Source: Cryobacterium sp. CG_9.6 (GTDB taxonomy: Bacteria; Actinomycetota; Actinomycetes; Actinomycetales; Microbacteriaceae). Taken from it: 64,000 nucleotides of DNA. Below are positions 46,957-55,304 of this stretch, piece by piece. Position 1 is the stretch's first letter, and each line of letters begins with the position of its first letter. The notes below the pieces were generated by a model. That model was given only the letters and a program-made list of their open reading frames with translations, did not search any database and had not been told where the DNA came from. The stretch covers positions 1,364,001 through 1,428,000 of the forward strand of contig NZ_JARXUZ010000001.1 in NCBI RefSeq assembly GCF_029893365.1. Reading direction: 5' to 3'. A program made the translations under genes and the position numbers.

Positions 46957-48438
46957 TCCACCACGAACGCAGCAACGTCAGAAGTCACACCCCCGAAGCC
47001 CACCGGGCTTAAGGGCAGGGTCGATCGGTACTTTGAAATCACGAGCCGCGGGTCCACCTGGGCCCGGGAGGTTCGTGGTGGCCTCGTCACCTTCGTGACC
47101 ATGGCATATATTGTCATTCTCAACCCACTGATCCTCGGCGGTTTCAGCGCCGATCAGGCCGCGGTAGACGTGGCCGGTAACTGGCTGCCGAACGCACAGG
47201 TTGCAGCGGTCACCGCCCTCACGGCCGGGGTCATGACGATTCTGTTCGGTGTCGTCGCTCGCCTGCCCTACGGCTTCGCGGCCGGGCTGGGTATCAACTC
47301 GTTCTTGGCCGTGAGTGTGGTGGGCCAGGTCACCTGGCCAGAAGCCATGGGCCTGGTGGTTATCAACGGCATCATCATCGTCATTCTTGCCTCCACCGGA
47401 ATGCGCGAGTTGATCTTCAACGCCGTACCTCGTCAACTCAAGATCGCCATCACGGTGGGTATCGGGCTGTTTATTGCGTTCATCGGTCTCGTTGACTCCG
47501 GCTTTGTGCGCTCCAGTGGAGCCGCGTCGCCGCCCGTTCAGCTCGGTGACCAGGGTTCCGTCACCACCCTTCCCACCCTCGTCTTTGTGATCGGGCTCAT
47601 CATCATCGGTGTGCTGTTGGCTCGCAAGGTGAAGGCCGCCCTGCTGATCGGGATCGTGGCGACCACACTGATCGCTGTCGTGCTAGAGGCCATCTTCAAG
47701 GTGGGGCCGTCACTCGGTGTCAACCCGGCCGGGTGGAACCTCAACGCTCCCATTCTGCCCACACAGGTTGTGGCCGTGCCCGACCTCAGCCTTCTCGGTG
47801 CGGTGAGCTTCGGTGCGTTTGAACGTATCGGGATGCTGGCCGCGGTCATGCTCGTCTTCACGCTCGTTTTCACTAACTTCTTTGATGCCATGGGCACCAT
47901 GACGGGACTGGCCAACGAAGCCGGGCTCGCCGACAAGAACGGAAACTTCCCCCGGCTGAAGTCGGCACTGATCGTCGAGGGTATCGGTGCGGTCGCTGGC
48001 GGCGCGGCATCCGCTTCGTCGAACACCGTGTTCATCGAGTCCGGTGCCGGCATTGGCGAGGGCGCACGAACGGGTCTGGCCAACGTCGTGACCGGCGTTT
48101 TGTTCCTCGCGGCAATGTTCTTCACGCCGCTCACCCAGATCGTGCCCCTCGAGGTAGCGGCGGCGGCGCTCGTGATTGTCGGTGCCATGATGGTGTCCCA
48201 GATTCGGTTCATTGACTTCACCGAGTTTTCCATCGTGCTTCCCGTGTTTCTCACGATCATCGTCATGCCGCTCACCTATTCCATCGCCAACGGGATCGGT
48301 GCGGGATTCGTGAGCTGGGTGCTCGTTCGTTCCTTCTCCGGCAAGGGGAAGCAGATTAGTCCGCTTCTGTGGATTGTCGCTGCCGGATTCGTGCTCTTCT
48401 TCGTGCGCGGCCCGGTGGAGGCGCTGCTCGGCGCCTAG
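46954..48438 (+). CDS. Hypoxanthine/guanine/adenine permease, AzgA type; probable ATT start
   Basis: NCS2/AzgA purine permease with about 13 membrane segments. Conserved blocks: GRVDRYFEITSRGSTWAREVRGGLVTFVTMAY at the N terminus, PYGFAAGLGINSFLA, TNFFDAMGTMTGLANEAG, and GAVAGGAASASSNTVFIESGAGIGEGARTGLA. The first standard start, GTG 47095, would delete the N-terminal block that precedes helix 1 in all family members. From ATT 46954, which has a well-placed GGGAG, the protein has 494 residues. A single base change from ATG could have produced this, with rare-codon initiation (as known for infC) keeping expression low. A sequencing error is the alternative. Confidence 0.88.
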   Translation: MSTTNAATSEVTPPKPTGLKGRVDRYFEITSRGSTWAREVRGGLVTFVTMAYIVILNPLILGGFSADQAAVDVAGNWLPNAQVAAVTALTAGVMTILFGVVARLPYGFAAGLGINSFLAVSVVGQVTWPEAMGLVVINGIIIVILASTGMRELIFNAVPRQLKIAITVGIGLFIAFIGLVDSGFVRSSGAASPPVQLGDQGSVTTLPTLVFVIGLIIIGVLLARKVKAALLIGIVATTLIAVVLEAIFKVGPSLGVNPAGWNLNAPILPTQVVAVPDLSLLGAVSFGAFERIGMLAAVMLVFTLVFTNFFDAMGTMTGLANEAGLADKNGNFPRLKSALIVEGIGAVAGGAASASSNTVFIESGAGIGEGARTGLANVVTGVLFLAAMFFTPLTQIVPLEVAAAALVIVGAMMVSQIRFIDFTEFSIVLPVFLTIIVMPLTYSIANGIGAGFVSWVLVRSFSGKGKQISPLLWIVAAGFVLFFVRGPVEALLGA

Positions 48439-48475
48439 GGCTTTCTGGGCACCTCAGGCTTTCTCGCCACGCACA

Positions 48476-49228
48476 TCACTCGAGAAATCCGCGGAGCAAA
48501 GACGCGGTGCCCGCGAGATGTTCGGTCATGGCCTCGGCTGCGGCATCAGGCCGGCCAGTGAGAATAGCGAGCACAATCTGTTCGTGCTGCTCGTTGGAAT
48601 GCGTGATGTTGGGACTGAGCAGCGGGATTGCGTCCAGAAGTTCATTGATCCGCATGCGAACCTCTGCCAGTGGCGGCATCAGCGACGCAGACCCGGCCAG
48701 TTCGCCGATGGTCAGGTGCAAGCGGGAGTCCAACCGACGATAGTCATCGCCGGTTGCCTCCGTGGCTTCGCGGAGAGCTTCCCACAACTGTTCCCGTTCA
48801 CCGGGCGAGAGCGCTCGCGCGGCCGCGTGCCGGGCGGCGCCCACCTCGAGGATCGATCGCAGAGTGAGGGTGTCCTCGATCATGGCCGGGGACGCCTGGG
48901 GGGCGTCTGTCACGATGTCGGCCTGCCCGCCAGAGTGCGGACCGGTGGGTGACGGCAATATCTCGCTGACGAATGTGCCACCGTACCGACCTCGGCGGGA
49001 GAGCAGATACCCCGCCTCGGAGAGGGAGGCAATGGCGTCACGCACGGTTTCTCGGCTCACGGCCAGCCTGGTCGCGAGATCTCGCTCCGGCGGCAACCTG
49101 TCGCCGGGCGCGATGAGGCCGAGTCGCACCGTGTGCAGGAGTCGCTGAACCGTTTCTTCGAAGGCGTTACCGCCCGGTACCGGGCGTAGTAGCAGTCCGG
49201 TATCCAGGCCTGGTGTGTCGTGGCTCAC
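48476..49228 (-). CDS. FadR-type GntR transcriptional regulator
   Basis: A 250-residue regulator. The N-terminal winged helix reads GDRLPPERDLATRLAVSRETVRDAIASLSEAGYL. The C-terminal FCD domain carries likely metal ligands in DSRLHLTIGELAGS, HEQIVLAI and MTEHLAGT. It is the last gene of the 53547-48476 operon, 6 bp after the SDR gene. It probably senses the substrate or a gamma-glutamyl intermediate and controls the divergent promoters at 53.6 kb; that is inference from location and operator type. Confidence 0.9.
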   Translation of the reverse strand: MSHDTPGLDTGLLLRPVPGGNAFEETVQRLLHTVRLGLIAPGDRLPPERDLATRLAVSRETVRDAIASLSEAGYLLSRRGRYGGTFVSEILPSPTGPHSGGQADIVTDAPQASPAMIEDTLTLRSILEVGAARHAAARALSPGEREQLWEALREATEATGDDYRRLDSRLHLTIGELAGSASLMPPLAEVRMRINELLDAIPLLSPNITHSNEQHEQIVLAILTGRPDAAAEAMTEHLAGTASLLRGFLE

Positions 49229-49234
49229 TCGGGG

Positions 49235-50023
49235 TCACTCCGGAGTCACGTAGGCGGAACTGATGCCGCCATCGACGAGAAACGTGGAACCCGTGATGAA
49301 CGAGGCATCGTCGCTGGCCAGGAAGGCGACGGCCGCCGCGAGTTCTGCCGGCTCGGCGAACCGCCCGATGGGAATGTGAATGAGGCGTCGGGCGGCACGC
49401 TCCGGGTCTTTGGCAAACAGTTCCTGCAGAAGTGGCGTGTTCACCGGGCCGGGGCACAGTGCGTTGACACGAATTCCCTGTCTGGCAAACTGCACTCCGA
49501 GTTCGCGACTCATCGCCAGTACGCCGCCCTTGGACGCGGTGTAGGAGATTTGGCTGGTTGCCGAGCCGAGTACGGCCACGAACGAGGCCGTGTTGATGAT
49601 GGAACCCCGCCCCTGCCTCACCATGTGTCGCAGGGCGGCGCGGCAACAGAGATAGACCGACTTCAGGTTCACATCCTGAACGTTCTGCCACGCGGGCAGC
49701 TCCGTGGTGAGGATGGAGTCGTCGTCGGGGGGTGAAATCCCGGCATTGTTGAAGGCCACATCCACGGAACCGTAGGTCAGCACCGCAGTGTCGAACAGGG
49801 CATCGACCTGCTCCTCGTTTGTCACGTCCACCTTCACGAACAGGCCGTTGACCAGTTCGGCGGCAGCGAGGCCGGCCGTTTCATCGCGATCGCCGATCAC
49901 GACCGTTGCCCCCTCCGCGGCGAATCGCTGCGCCGTGGCCAGGCCAATTCCGCTGGCACCGCCGGTGATCACGGCGACTTTGCCCGCCAGGCGTTGGGCG
50001 AGGTTGAGGGGTGTAATGGTCAT
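49235..50023 (-). CDS. Short-chain dehydrogenase/reductase
   Basis: A 262-residue classical SDR: NAD(P) motif TGGASGIGLA, NNAG, active-site Ser in TASFVAVLGS and YTASK, and the PG motif in LCPGPVNTPLL. Within this operon the likely task is oxidation of a gamma-glutamylated amino alcohol to the aldehyde, the step before the ALDH. The 3-oxoacyl-ACP reductase label that homology would give is less informative here. The Asp in VIGDRDE favours NAD over NADP. Confidence 0.88.
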   Translation of the reverse strand: MTITPLNLAQRLAGKVAVITGGASGIGLATAQRFAAEGATVVIGDRDETAGLAAAELVNGLFVKVDVTNEEQVDALFDTAVLTYGSVDVAFNNAGISPPDDDSILTTELPAWQNVQDVNLKSVYLCCRAALRHMVRQGRGSIINTASFVAVLGSATSQISYTASKGGVLAMSRELGVQFARQGIRVNALCPGPVNTPLLQELFAKDPERAARRLIHIPIGRFAEPAELAAAVAFLASDDASFITGSTFLVDGGISSAYVTPE

Positions 50024-50067
50024 TCGGACTCCTGGGATGGGACGGGTGACGTGGTGCCTGCTGATAA

Positions 50068-51429
50068 TCAGTCGACTGCGATGAAGACATTCTTGGTTTC
50101 GGTGAAGCTGAGCGGTGCGTCGGGTCCCAGTTCGCGGCCCAGACCCGATTGTTTGAACCCGCCGAACGGCGTGGAGTAGCGAACGGAAGAGTGCGAGTTG
50201 ACCGACAGATTACCGGCGTCCACGGCACGTGAGACGCGCAGGGCACGACCCACGTCCCGGGTCCAAATTGAGCCGGAGAGGCCGTAGGTGGTGTCATTGG
50301 CCAGCTGTACGGCATCCGCTTCACCGTCGAAGGGGAGCACGGTGACGACGGGCCCGAAGATTTCGTCGGTGACGGTGCGATCGGTGCGGGAGCGTGGTGT
50401 CAGGACCGTTGGTGCGAACCAGTATCCGGGGCCGGCTGGCGTGGCACCGCGAAACGCCACGAGGGAGTCGTCAGAAACGTACTCTGACACCGAGTCGAAG
50501 TGTTTCTTCGAAACGAGGGGACCCATTTCGGTGGCCTCGTTGGCGGGGTCACCCACGCGCACCGCTGCGACGGCAGGTTCGAGGAGCTCCATGAATCGGT
50601 CATAGACACTGCGCTCCACCAGAATTCGGCTGCGAGCACAGCAATCCTGCCCGGCGTTCTCGAACACGCCGGAGGGCGCACTCGCCGCTGCTTTCTCGAG
50701 GTCTGCATCGGCGAAAATGATGTTGGCGCTCTTGCCGCCGAGCTCGAGTGTTACCCGTTTGACCTGTGCTGCGCAGCCGGCCATGATCTGCTTGCCCACG
50801 GCCGTCGACCCGGTGAACACCACTTTTCGCACGGCTGGATGCGTGACGAAGCGTTCCCCCACCACCGAGCCCCGGCCGGGGAGCACCTGAAACAGTCCTT
50901 CGGGCAGCCCCGCTTCACGCGCGAGCTCGCCCAGCCGGATACTGGTCAGCGGCGTCCATTCGGCGGGCTTCAGCAGTACGGCGTTGCCCGCCGCGAGGGC
51001 GGGGGCAAAACCCCAGGCCGCAATGGTCATGGGGAAGTTCCACGGCGTAATGATTCCCACCACGCCGAGTGGTTCGTGAAATGTCACGTCGAGGCCGCCG
51101 GACACCGGAATCTGCTGGCCGAACATGCGCTCGGGCGCCGCTGAATAGTAGCTGAGCACGTCACGAACATGCGCGGACTCCCAGCGTGCCTGCGTGATCG
51201 GATGCCCGGAGTTCATCACCTCGATCTGGGCGAGATTCTCTCGGTCTCCGTCCACAGCCTCCGCGAACCGTCGCATAAGGCGTGCTTTGTCGGCGGGAGC
51301 CACTCGCGCCCAGTGCTGCTGGGCGACAACGGCCCGCATGATCGCTTCGTCCGTGGCGTCGACATCCAGAAGCTCAACGGATGCAACCTCTTTCTCGGTG
51401 GCGGGGTTGATGACGCTCGTGGTGCTCAT
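50068..51429 (-). CDS. Aldehyde dehydrogenase (PuuC-like)
   Basis: A 453-residue ALDH. Oxyanion Asn in ITPWNFPMTI, catalytic Glu in TLELGGKSAN, nucleophile Cys in AGQDCCARSR, and EIFGPVVTV. All catalytic parts are present. ATG 51429 overlaps the stop of the upstream hydrolase gene (ATGA). Between a gamma-glutamyl ligase/hydrolase pair and an SDR, it probably oxidises a gamma-glutamyl aminoaldehyde. The open frame extends upstream to 51531, inside the hydrolase gene, and is not used. Confidence 0.9.
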   Translation of the reverse strand: MSTTSVINPATEKEVASVELLDVDATDEAIMRAVVAQQHWARVAPADKARLMRRFAEAVDGDRENLAQIEVMNSGHPITQARWESAHVRDVLSYYSAAPERMFGQQIPVSGGLDVTFHEPLGVVGIITPWNFPMTIAAWGFAPALAAGNAVLLKPAEWTPLTSIRLGELAREAGLPEGLFQVLPGRGSVVGERFVTHPAVRKVVFTGSTAVGKQIMAGCAAQVKRVTLELGGKSANIIFADADLEKAAASAPSGVFENAGQDCCARSRILVERSVYDRFMELLEPAVAAVRVGDPANEATEMGPLVSKKHFDSVSEYVSDDSLVAFRGATPAGPGYWFAPTVLTPRSRTDRTVTDEIFGPVVTVLPFDGEADAVQLANDTTYGLSGSIWTRDVGRALRVSRAVDAGNLSVNSHSSVRYSTPFGGFKQSGLGRELGPDAPLSFTETKNVFIAVD

Positions 51430-52193
51430 TCGTGTTCGTCCCGATTCTTCAGGGTGTTGGCGTAGTGCGTGGCCGCCGCAACCAGTCCCGAAAACAGGCG
51501 GATATCGTCGGTGTTCTGCTCTGGATGCCACTGCACGGCGATGCCGAACGGGACAGACGTGAGCTCGACGGCCTGCACGATGCCACTGCCACTGCTGCGC
51601 GCCGTCACGACGAGGCCGTCGGCCACGCGGTCAACGGATTGGTGGTGGTAAACCGGCACGCGCAGGCCTCCCACGGACCGATCAAGAAGCTCATGCAGTC
51701 GAGACGATGGCTCCACGGTGATGGCCACCTGATTGAACACACCATTGCCAGCCTGGTGAGTGGTGTCGCCGATCACGTCCGGCAGATGCTGGTGCAGAGT
51801 CCCGCCGAGGGTGACGTTGAGCATCTGTGCCCCGCGACAGATACCGAGGAACGGGAGGCGGCGGTCGATGGCCCGCAGCAGGAGTTCGTGCTCCCAGGAA
51901 TCACGGTCGGGTCGTGACTCGTCGGTTGCTGCATGTGCTGCCTGCCCGTATCGAGCCGGGTCAATGTCTTTTCCGCCGGTGACGATGAGCCCATCGAGGC
52001 GGTCGAGCACCTGGTCTGCAATGGCAGCACTAACCGGTTGGGGCGGCAGGAGCACCGCAATGCCGCCGGCCCTCGTCACGGCATCGAAGTAGGTGTGGGG
52101 GAGGAAGGCCGCCGGTACGTCCCAGACGCCCGTTTGCGCCTGCTCGAGGTAGGTCGTGAGACCGATGATCGGTCGTGATTCAGAGGCGTTCAA
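51426..52193 (-). CDS. Gamma-glutamyl-gamma-aminobutyrate hydrolase family protein (PuuD-like)
   Basis: Class I glutamine amidotransferase-like hydrolase of 255 residues (peptidase C26). Nucleophile Cys in LGICRGAQMLNV and the His-Glu pair in QWHPEQN are clear; GGTLHQHLPD is also typical of PuuD. The expected reaction is cleavage of a gamma-glutamyl amide to free glutamate. The best start is TTG 52193, overlapping the end of the ligase gene by 14 bp; no ATG or GTG lies near the conserved N terminus (RPIIGLTTYLEQ). Confidence 0.88.
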   Translation of the reverse strand: MNASESRPIIGLTTYLEQAQTGVWDVPAAFLPHTYFDAVTRAGGIAVLLPPQPVSAAIADQVLDRLDGLIVTGGKDIDPARYGQAAHAATDESRPDRDSWEHELLLRAIDRRLPFLGICRGAQMLNVTLGGTLHQHLPDVIGDTTHQAGNGVFNQVAITVEPSSRLHELLDRSVGGLRVPVYHHQSVDRVADGLVVTARSSGSGIVQAVELTSVPFGIAVQWHPEQNTDDIRLFSGLVAAATHYANTLKNRDEHE

Positions 52194-53547
52194 AACCGCG
52201 AACCCGCTCCCAATCGGTGACCGCCGAGTCGTAGGCCGCGATCTCGACCTGCGCGTAGTTGACGTAGTGGTCGACGACCTCATTGCCAAAGGCTTCGCGC
52301 GCGAAAGCGGATGTTGCGAACAGCTCGGCAGATTCACGCAGGGTTGACGGAACCCGCTCGATATCGCTGGTATACGCGTTGCCCTCACACAGAGGTTCGA
52401 GTTCCAGTTTGTTCTCGATGCCATAGAGCCCGGCTGCAATCAGGGCACTGACTGCGAGGTATTGATTGACGTCACCGCCCGGTACCCGGTTTTCGACGCG
52501 CATCCCCAGACCGTGGCCCACGACGCGCAGGGCACAGGTGCGGTTGTCCATGCCCCACGCCAGGGCAGTGGGAGCGAAGCTGCCGGAAACGTAACGCTTA
52601 TACGAATTGATGTTGGGAGCAAAGAAGAGGGTGAGTTCACGCATTACCGCGAGCTGTCCAGCCAGAAAATGGCGGAACAGTGCCGACATTCCGTGCTCTG
52701 CCTCCGCGTCGGCGAACACCGCCGATCCGTCAAGGCCGCGCAAGCTGATGTGGATATGGCAGCTGTTTCCCTCCTTCTCGTTGTACTTGGCCATGAAGGT
52801 GAGGCTCTTGCCGTGAGAATCCGCGATCTCCTTGGCACCGTTTTTGTAAATGGAGTGGTTATCGCAGGTGTCGAGTGCTGGGGCGTAGCGGAACCCGATC
52901 TCCTGCTGTCCCAGATTGCATTCGCCTTTCACTCCCTCGCAGTACATGCCTGCGCCATCCATGCCGAGACGGATGTCGCGCAGCAGCGGTTCTACGCGCG
53001 CGCCAGCGAGGAGGGCGTAGTCGATGTTGTAGTCGCTGGAGGCCGACAGGCCCCGGTAGCCTTTCTTCCACGCCTCCCGGTAACTGTCATCAAAGACGAT
53101 GAACTCCAGTTCGGTTGCGACGTGCGCCTGCAGGCCGTGCTCGGCCAGACGAGCGATTTGAGCCTGAAGAATCTGCCGGGGCGATGCCACGACGGGAGTG
53201 TCATCGAGCCAGTGCAGGTCAGCAGTGACGAGAGCGCTTCCCGGTAGCCAGGGGACCTTGCGGAGTGTTGTGAGGTCAGGGATCATCGCCATGTCGCCGT
53301 AGCCGCGCGACCAGCTGGACATGTGGAAGCCATCGACGGTGTTCATCTCCACGTCGACAGCCAGCAGGTAGTTGCAGCATTCTGCTCCGTGTGCGGCGGC
53401 GTCCTCTACGAACAATCGAGCCGAGAGGCGCTTACCCACGAGGCGTCCCTGCATGTCGGTAAAGGCAACAATGACCGTGTCAATGCTTCGGTCAGCAACC
53501 AGAGCAGCCAAGTCCTCGAGGGTCAGATTGCCGGAGCCGTGGGTCAT
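52180..53547 (-). CDS. Glutamine-synthetase-like gamma-glutamylamine ligase
   Basis: A 455-residue GS-family enzyme. Beta-grasp N terminus (VIVAFTDMQGRLVGKRL), catalytic barrel with ATELEFIVFDD, EGVKGECNLGQQEIGFRYA, NSCHIHISL and ENRVPGGDVNQYLAVSALIAAG. It deviates from true GlnA at the usual ammonia-site and adenylylation motifs, as do PuuA and the Streptomyces GlnA2-4 proteins, which gamma-glutamylate polyamines or ethanolamine. The neighbouring ethanolamine-type permease favours a GlnA4-like role with ethanolamine. GAGGAG lies 7 nt before ATG 53547. First gene of a five-gene operon. Confidence 0.88.
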   Translation of the reverse strand: MTHGSGNLTLEDLAALVADRSIDTVIVAFTDMQGRLVGKRLSARLFVEDAAAHGAECCNYLLAVDVEMNTVDGFHMSSWSRGYGDMAMIPDLTTLRKVPWLPGSALVTADLHWLDDTPVVASPRQILQAQIARLAEHGLQAHVATELEFIVFDDSYREAWKKGYRGLSASSDYNIDYALLAGARVEPLLRDIRLGMDGAGMYCEGVKGECNLGQQEIGFRYAPALDTCDNHSIYKNGAKEIADSHGKSLTFMAKYNEKEGNSCHIHISLRGLDGSAVFADAEAEHGMSALFRHFLAGQLAVMRELTLFFAPNINSYKRYVSGSFAPTALAWGMDNRTCALRVVGHGLGMRVENRVPGGDVNQYLAVSALIAAGLYGIENKLELEPLCEGNAYTSDIERVPSTLRESAELFATSAFAREAFGNEVVDHYVNYAQVEIAAYDSAVTDWERVRGFERL

Positions 53548-53601
53548 GAACTTCTCCTCGATGAGAGCAAATGCTGCGATTGCAACCATTAGACCACAGA
53601 G

Positions 53602-53663
53602 CAGGTAGCACCTGTCGATATTTTTTGCCGAGAATTTTTCTCTAAAGGTCTGGTCACGGACCA
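53602..53663. promoter_or_regulatory. Operator-rich divergent promoter region
   Basis: Three perfect inverted repeats with 5-bp arms and 3-bp spacers: CAGGT-agc-ACCTG (53602-53614), GAGAA-ttt-TTCTC (53630-53642) and TGGTC-acg-GACCA (53651-53663). The last has the TGGT...ACCA form of FadR-subfamily operators and overlaps the permease -35. Confidence 0.55.
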
Positions 53664-53679
53664 TTGCCTCCCCTAGAGT
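53651..53679 (+). promoter_or_regulatory. Putative promoter of the ethanolamine-type permease gene
   Basis: -35 TGGTCA (53651-53656), 17-bp spacer, -10 TAGAGT (53674-53679). The -35 is embedded in the TGGTC/GACCA palindrome, so repressor binding would block it. Confidence 0.45.
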
Positions 53680-53740
53680 CGGGCTATCAAATTCCGTGTT
53701 GCTCGCTTCGTGCGGGCCCGAGTGCGCACAGAGGAAGCAG

Positions 53741-55285
53741 ATGTCCAAAGACACGTTGAAGGTCTCCGGGGTAAAGTACACGACCGCCGAGGCGGGATAC
53801 TTCGAGAAACGCAGACTCACGCGTTCTGCCGGCGTCTGGGGGCTGTGGGGGCTGGCCGTCGCGGCCGTCATCTCCGGTGATTTCTCGGGCTGGAACTTTG
53901 GGATTGAGTACGCCGGCTTCGGCGGGATGCTCATTGCCTTCGCGCTCCTGGTTGTCATGTACTACGGCATGATCTTCAGCATCGGTGAGATGGCGGCGGC
54001 GATGCCCCACACCGGCGGTGCCTACTCCTTCGCGCGCGCAGCCATGGGGCCGTGGGGTGGATTCGTCACCGGCCTTGCTGAGGCCATCGAGTACGTTGCC
54101 ACCACCGCAGTGATCGTGTACTTCTCGGCGTCCTACGCCAGCAGTATTGCCACCGAGCTGCTCGGGTTCACACTCCCGGCCTGGGTCTGGTGGGTCATCC
54201 TGTACGCGGTCTTCATCGGGCTCAACTCGGCCGGTGCGGCAATTTCCTTCAGATTTGCCATCGTGGTGTCCATCATCTCCATCATTATTCTGTTGGTTTT
54301 TGCCGCTATGGCGGCCTTCTCAGGCCTGTTCAGCTGGGACCTGGTGTTCGATATTCAGCCGGATCCGGGCCAATCGCTCTTCCTGCCGCACGGCATCCTT
54401 CCCATTCTTTTTGCCCTTCCCTTCGCCATGTGGTTCTTCCTGGGGATCGAGGAGCTGCCCTTGGCGGCGGAAGAATCGCACAACCCCGTGCGGGACATTC
54501 CCCGGGCCGGACTCATTGCCCGAACCACCCTCATCATCACGGGCTTACTCGTGCTCGTCCTGAACACGGGAATCGTGGGAGCGACAAACATCGCCGGCTC
54601 TCTCGAGCCACTGCTGGATGGCTTTCGTGCCATCGTCGGCGACAGCGCCGCAGCGGTGCTCTCCCTCTTCGCGCTGATCGGTCTGCTGGCATCGCTCCAG
54701 GGAATCATGTTTGCCTACGGCCGAAACATGTACTCACTGTCCCGTGCTGGCTACTATCCGAAATTTCTCTCGCTCACCGGCAAGCGCCAGACACCGGCCG
54801 TTGCTCTTTTCGTGGGCGCAGTCATCGGCTTCATCGCTTTGGTTCTCGTTGATTCCCTCGGCGGATCCGACGGTGTCGCCGGCGCTATCGTGCTCAATAT
54901 TGCGATTTGGGGTGCCGTGATCGCCTACATTCTGCAGATGACGTCGTTCGTGATTCTTCGGAGAAAGTACCCGAACGCAAACCGCCCATACCGGAGCCCG
55001 TGGGGCGTTCCCGGTGCGATCATCGCCGGTGTGCTGTCACTGGCCATCTTTTTCGGATTCTTCATCAATGTGCCGGCGCGTCCGGCCATTGTCGCCATCG
55101 CCGTTGTCTACGTGATCATGCTCGTGATTTTTGCCGTCTACGGTCGTCACCACCTGGTGATGTCACCGGAAGAGGAATACGCGGTCTCGGGGGGTTTGCA
55201 CGGCGATCCCCAGAAGGAAGGCTACGGCGGCGTGGTCGAGGATGAACTTCTGGCCACGGACGGCCGCGATCAGGCTCCTGAGTAG
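53741..55285 (+). CDS. eat: APC-superfamily permease, ethanolamine-permease type
   Basis: A 514-residue permease with 12 membrane helices. The N-terminal stretch WGLWGLAVAAVISGDFSGWNFGIEYAGFGGMLIA, then FSIGEMAAAMPHTGGAYSFARAAMGPWGGFVTGLAEAIEYVATTAVIVYF, matches the ethanolamine permease group of the amino acid-polyamine-organocation superfamily as I know it. GAGGAA precedes ATG 53741. Divergent from the ligase operon, with a shared regulatory region. Substrate assignment rests on family resemblance; an amino acid or polyamine is still possible. Confidence 0.85.
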   Translation: MSKDTLKVSGVKYTTAEAGYFEKRRLTRSAGVWGLWGLAVAAVISGDFSGWNFGIEYAGFGGMLIAFALLVVMYYGMIFSIGEMAAAMPHTGGAYSFARAAMGPWGGFVTGLAEAIEYVATTAVIVYFSASYASSIATELLGFTLPAWVWWVILYAVFIGLNSAGAAISFRFAIVVSIISIIILLVFAAMAAFSGLFSWDLVFDIQPDPGQSLFLPHGILPILFALPFAMWFFLGIEELPLAAEESHNPVRDIPRAGLIARTTLIITGLLVLVLNTGIVGATNIAGSLEPLLDGFRAIVGDSAAAVLSLFALIGLLASLQGIMFAYGRNMYSLSRAGYYPKFLSLTGKRQTPAVALFVGAVIGFIALVLVDSLGGSDGVAGAIVLNIAIWGAVIAYILQMTSFVILRRKYPNANRPYRSPWGVPGAIIAGVLSLAIFFGFFINVPARPAIVAIAVVYVIMLVIFAVYGRHHLVMSPEEEYAVSGGLHGDPQKEGYGGVVEDELLATDGRDQAPE

Positions 55286-55304
55286 CGCCCCTGTTCTCGG
55301 CGCG

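Noticed and set aside
48476..55285. Classical Eut microcompartment operon
   Set aside because: No EutBC lyase, shell proteins or EutE-like enzymes; the enzymes present fit gamma-glutamylation.
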